The notes under the pieces: model-generated
What the model saw: only the letters and a program-made list of their open reading frames with translations
The model's database searches: none
What the model was told of the DNA's origin: nothing
Shown: positions 13,067 to 15,046 of the stretch, piece by piece
Position numbering within the stretch: the stretch's first letter is position 1
Layout: the number at the start of each line of letters is the position of its first letter
Made by a program: the position numbers and the translations under genes
Origin: an uncultured Clostridia bacterium
Lineage (GTDB): Bacteria; Bacillota; Clostridia; Oscillospirales; Acutalibacteraceae
Assembly (NCBI GenBank): GCA_904420155.1
Contig: CAJFUH010000241.1
Coordinates: forward strand, 1 to 15,046
Reading direction: 5' to 3'
DNA: 15,046 bases

Positions 13067-14667
13067 GTATACAGATACTGGACTGTACCTTACGGGACGG
13101 CGGCTATGTCAACGACTGGCGGTTTGGAAGGAAAACCATCGCTTCCATTTTGGACAAGCTGGAACAGGCAAACATTGATATCATTGAATGCGGGTTCCTG
13201 ACCAGGATGGTAAAAGAGCAGGAATGCTCCCTCTTTCACAGCGTCGCCGACGTGGAAGCCGTACTGCCCAAAAGGGAGAGAAGCTCCATGTATGTGGCCA
13301 TGATCGCCATTGGGGAAAAGGAACTGCACCCCTCCGAACTGGCCCCTTATGACGGAAAGAGCATCCAGGGGATCCGGCTGACCTTTCATAAAAGAGAGAT
13401 ACAGCAGGCTATAGAATGGGCGCAGATCATTATGGAAAAAGGTTATCAAGTGTTTATGCAGCCGGTGGGAACGGTATTTTACAGCGATATCGAATTATTG
13501 CAGCTGGTGGAAAAGATCAACGCCCTGCACCCGTACGCCTTCTATATCGTGGATACCCTGGGAAGCATGTACCGCAACGAGGTTTCCCACCGGTTTTACC
13601 TGATTGATGAAAATATGCATCCTGATATCCTGCTGGGATTCCACGGCCACAACAACATGCAGCTGGCCTTTTCCAACGCCCAGGTGCTGGGAAAGATCCA
13701 GACCAAAAGGACGCTGATATTGGATTCCTCCGTCTATGGGATGGGCAGGGGTGCGGGCAACCTTCCCACGGAACTGATTACCCAGTATATCAACAAAAAG
13801 ATCCAATCCCGCTATGACGTCACCATGGTGATGGATATCTACGACGAGTATATCGCGGCCATCCGTAAGGAATACGAATGGGGATATACCATGCCCTACC
13901 ACATCGCCGCCAGCCATGTCTGCCATCCCAGCTACGCGGCCTATTTAATCAACAAGCAGACCTTGACTATGAAGGACATTGAACGGATCATCCAATCCAT
14001 CCCGGAAGAGTATAAAGTCCTGTACGACCGGGAACTGATTGAACAGCTTTATTCCCAGTTCCAAAGCAAAAAGATCGACGACACCGCTTCGGTGCGGGAA
14101 ATCGAGGGCCTGATACAGGGGAGGAAGGTCCTGCTCCTGGCGCCAGGGAAAACCCTGGTTTCCCATGGGCAGACCATCCGGGACTTTATCGAGAGGGAAC
14201 GCCCTTATGTGATTTCCGTCAATTTTGTGGACGGCGGCTATCCTGCGGACGCCTGTTTTGTCAGCAATCATAAACGGATGGATATCCTGGGCCAGGAAAA
14301 CCGGCCGCTGAAGGGGACCCGTATCCTATTGACTTCCAACATCCCCAATCCCGGCTGGGAAGACTACCTATATGTGGATTACGACCGCTATACCAATACC
14401 GATCCCATGATTTCCGACAATGCGGGGCTGATGCTGTTAAAACTCTTACAGCGGTGCGGGGCGCTGGAAGTTTTTTTGGCGGGATTTGACGGGTTCCAGG
14501 AGGATCAGGAAAATTATTACAGCGAGGAGCTCTATTTCCAGGTAAATACAAACGACATAGAGGAAAAAAGGGGCCGCATACAAAAGCAGCTTAAGGAGAT
14601 GTCGCGTACCATGAAACTCTATTTCCTTACCCCATCTTTATACCAGGGGGAAGAAGCGTATGTATAA
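13063..14667 (+). CDS. DRE-TIM metallolyase/pyruvate aldolase-like domain fused to GT42/DUF115-like domain
   Basis: A 534-residue two-domain protein. Residues 1-335 form a DRE-TIM barrel: ILDCTLRDGGY (5-15) supplies the catalytic R11 and metal ligand D12, and GFHGHNN (192-198) the metal-binding H194 and H196. GMGRGAGN (226-233) is also typical. It is closest in look to 4-hydroxy-2-oxovalerate-type aldolases and HMG-CoA lyase. Tyr15 stands where the aldolases have a catalytic His, so the reaction may differ. Residues 354-525 are a second domain: KVLLLAPGKTL (355-365), FVSNHKRMD (399-407), EVFLAGFDGF (469-478) and a MKLYFLTPSLY end (517-527). Its layout recalls GT42 sialyltransferases and the DUF115/MAF group. 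Downstream of a CMP-ulosonate synthetase it may build, and perhaps transfer, a keto-deoxy acid. This role is inference. Confidence 0.85.
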   Translation: MSIQILDCTLRDGGYVNDWRFGRKTIASILDKLEQANIDIIECGFLTRMVKEQECSLFHSVADVEAVLPKRERSSMYVAMIAIGEKELHPSELAPYDGKSIQGIRLTFHKREIQQAIEWAQIIMEKGYQVFMQPVGTVFYSDIELLQLVEKINALHPYAFYIVDTLGSMYRNEVSHRFYLIDENMHPDILLGFHGHNNMQLAFSNAQVLGKIQTKRTLILDSSVYGMGRGAGNLPTELITQYINKKIQSRYDVTMVMDIYDEYIAAIRKEYEWGYTMPYHIAASHVCHPSYAAYLINKQTLTMKDIERIIQSIPEEYKVLYDRELIEQLYSQFQSKKIDDTASVREIEGLIQGRKVLLLAPGKTLVSHGQTIRDFIERERPYVISVNFVDGGYPADACFVSNHKRMDILGQENRPLKGTRILLTSNIPNPGWEDYLYVDYDRYTNTDPMISDNAGLMLLKLLQRCGALEVFLAGFDGFQEDQENYYSEELYFQVNTNDIEEKRGRIQKQLKEMSRTMKLYFLTPSLYQGEEAYV

Positions 14668-15046
14668 TTGTATCCTGTTCGATATGGACGGCACGTTGGT
14701 GGATTCCTACCCGGGGATTTCCCGCGCCTATCAAGCCGCTTTTGAAAAAATGGGACGGGCATGGCAAGGGAATTCATTTGTCCGGCGGGCCATCGGCGCC
14801 CCGCTGCCTTTTGTGTTTCGGGAACTATGCGGCATGAGCGAGGCGGATACCTTACAGGCGGTTTCCTATTACCGGGCTTACTATGAGGAAAAAGGGCGGC
14901 ACGAGCTTGGCGTGTACCCCGGTATGGAAGAAACCCTGCGGCGGCTGAAAGGGACCGGCCGCTTTTTGGGGACGGCCACCCTAAAAAAAGAAAAGTTTGC
15001 CAAGGAAATCCTGGAAGAACAGGGGCTGCTTTGCTATTTCGACGCG
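14660..15046 (+). CDS. HAD-superfamily hydrolase, phosphoglycolate phosphatase-like (partial, runs off the window)
   Basis: The first 129 residues are present and the frame is open at the window edge. The start MYNCILFDMDGTLVDS contains HAD motif I (D8 nucleophile, D10). Residues 17-95 are an all-helical C1 cap of the Gph/beta-phosphoglucomutase group. VYPGMEETLRRLK (93-105) leads to motif II GTATLK (about 111-116). Motifs III and IV would lie beyond the end. GGGGGAAG provides the ribosome binding site, and the start overlaps the aldolase-fusion stop by 8 bp, so it is translationally coupled to it. By position it could dephosphorylate the aldolase product before CMP activation, the step KdsC performs in Kdo synthesis. 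A general housekeeping phosphatase activity is possible. Confidence 0.9.
   Translation, partial: MYNCILFDMDGTLVDSYPGISRAYQAAFEKMGRAWQGNSFVRRAIGAPLPFVFRELCGMSEADTLQAVSYYRAYYEEKGRHELGVYPGMEETLRRLKGTGRFLGTATLKKEKFAKEILEEQGLLCYFDA

Noticed and set aside
13063..14080. Annotation as isopropylmalate/citramalate synthase or plain HMG-CoA lyase
   Set aside because: The domain shares the DRE-TIM fold, but the length, the C-terminal fusion and the capsule context do not fit leucine biosynthesis or HMG-CoA catabolism.
1..15046. CRISPR arrays, tRNA or rRNA genes, integrase or transposase genes
   Set aside because: Looked for on both strands; no regularly spaced repeats, cloverleaf-like sequences or recombinase motifs were found.

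Overview
The window looks like a chromosomal segment of a fairly GC-rich, Gram-positive-type anaerobe. Class Clostridia, near Oscillospiraceae or Lachnospiraceae, is the best guess, from the strong AGGAGG-type ribosome binding sites, the gene families and the codon use. I cannot name a genus. It has two unlike parts.

Positions 1-1370 are AT-richer and accessory-looking. Positions 1-370 hold no convincing gene. They carry a dense run of inverted repeats and a plus-strand intrinsic terminator (307-349). A small minus-strand operon follows: a MarR-family regulator (838-1269) and then an RNHCP-domain zinc-ribbon-like protein (371-808). Its promoter (TTGACA, 16 bp, TATAAT) is interleaved with two copies of a 13-bp repeat spaced 22 bp apart, so autoregulation is likely.

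From 1551 to the right edge there is one long plus-strand operon for a cell-surface polysaccharide, packed with overlaps or gaps of only a few bases. It lies just behind a near-perfect terminator hairpin (1452-1500), a possible attenuation point. Gene order: GT4 glycosyltransferase, GT2 glycosyltransferase, a stand-alone 'RDGY' domain protein, an ABC-2 permease and its ATPase (Wzm/Wzt, TagGH or KpsMT type), a HAD phosphatase-like domain fused to a second RDGY domain, two tandem sialyltransferase-like (GT52/polysialyltransferase-like) proteins, a GT2 fused to a degenerate GT32-like domain, a KdsB-like CMP-ulosonate synthetase, a DRE-TIM pyruvate-aldolase-like domain fused to a C-terminal domain resembling GT42/DUF115 folds, and a HAD phosphatase cut by the window end.

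Taken together this suggests ABC-transporter-dependent assembly of a glycan containing a CMP-activated 2-keto-3-deoxy (ulosonic) acid. No PEP-dependent KdsA or NeuB synthase is visible. The aldolase fusion sits where one would be expected, followed by a HAD phosphatase in the place of KdsC. A non-canonical ulosonate route in a Gram-positive-type bacterium is the main hypothesis here. The second is that the two RDGY proteins share an uncharacterised four-motif catalytic domain. Both rest on motif reading by eye and need homology and structure searches.
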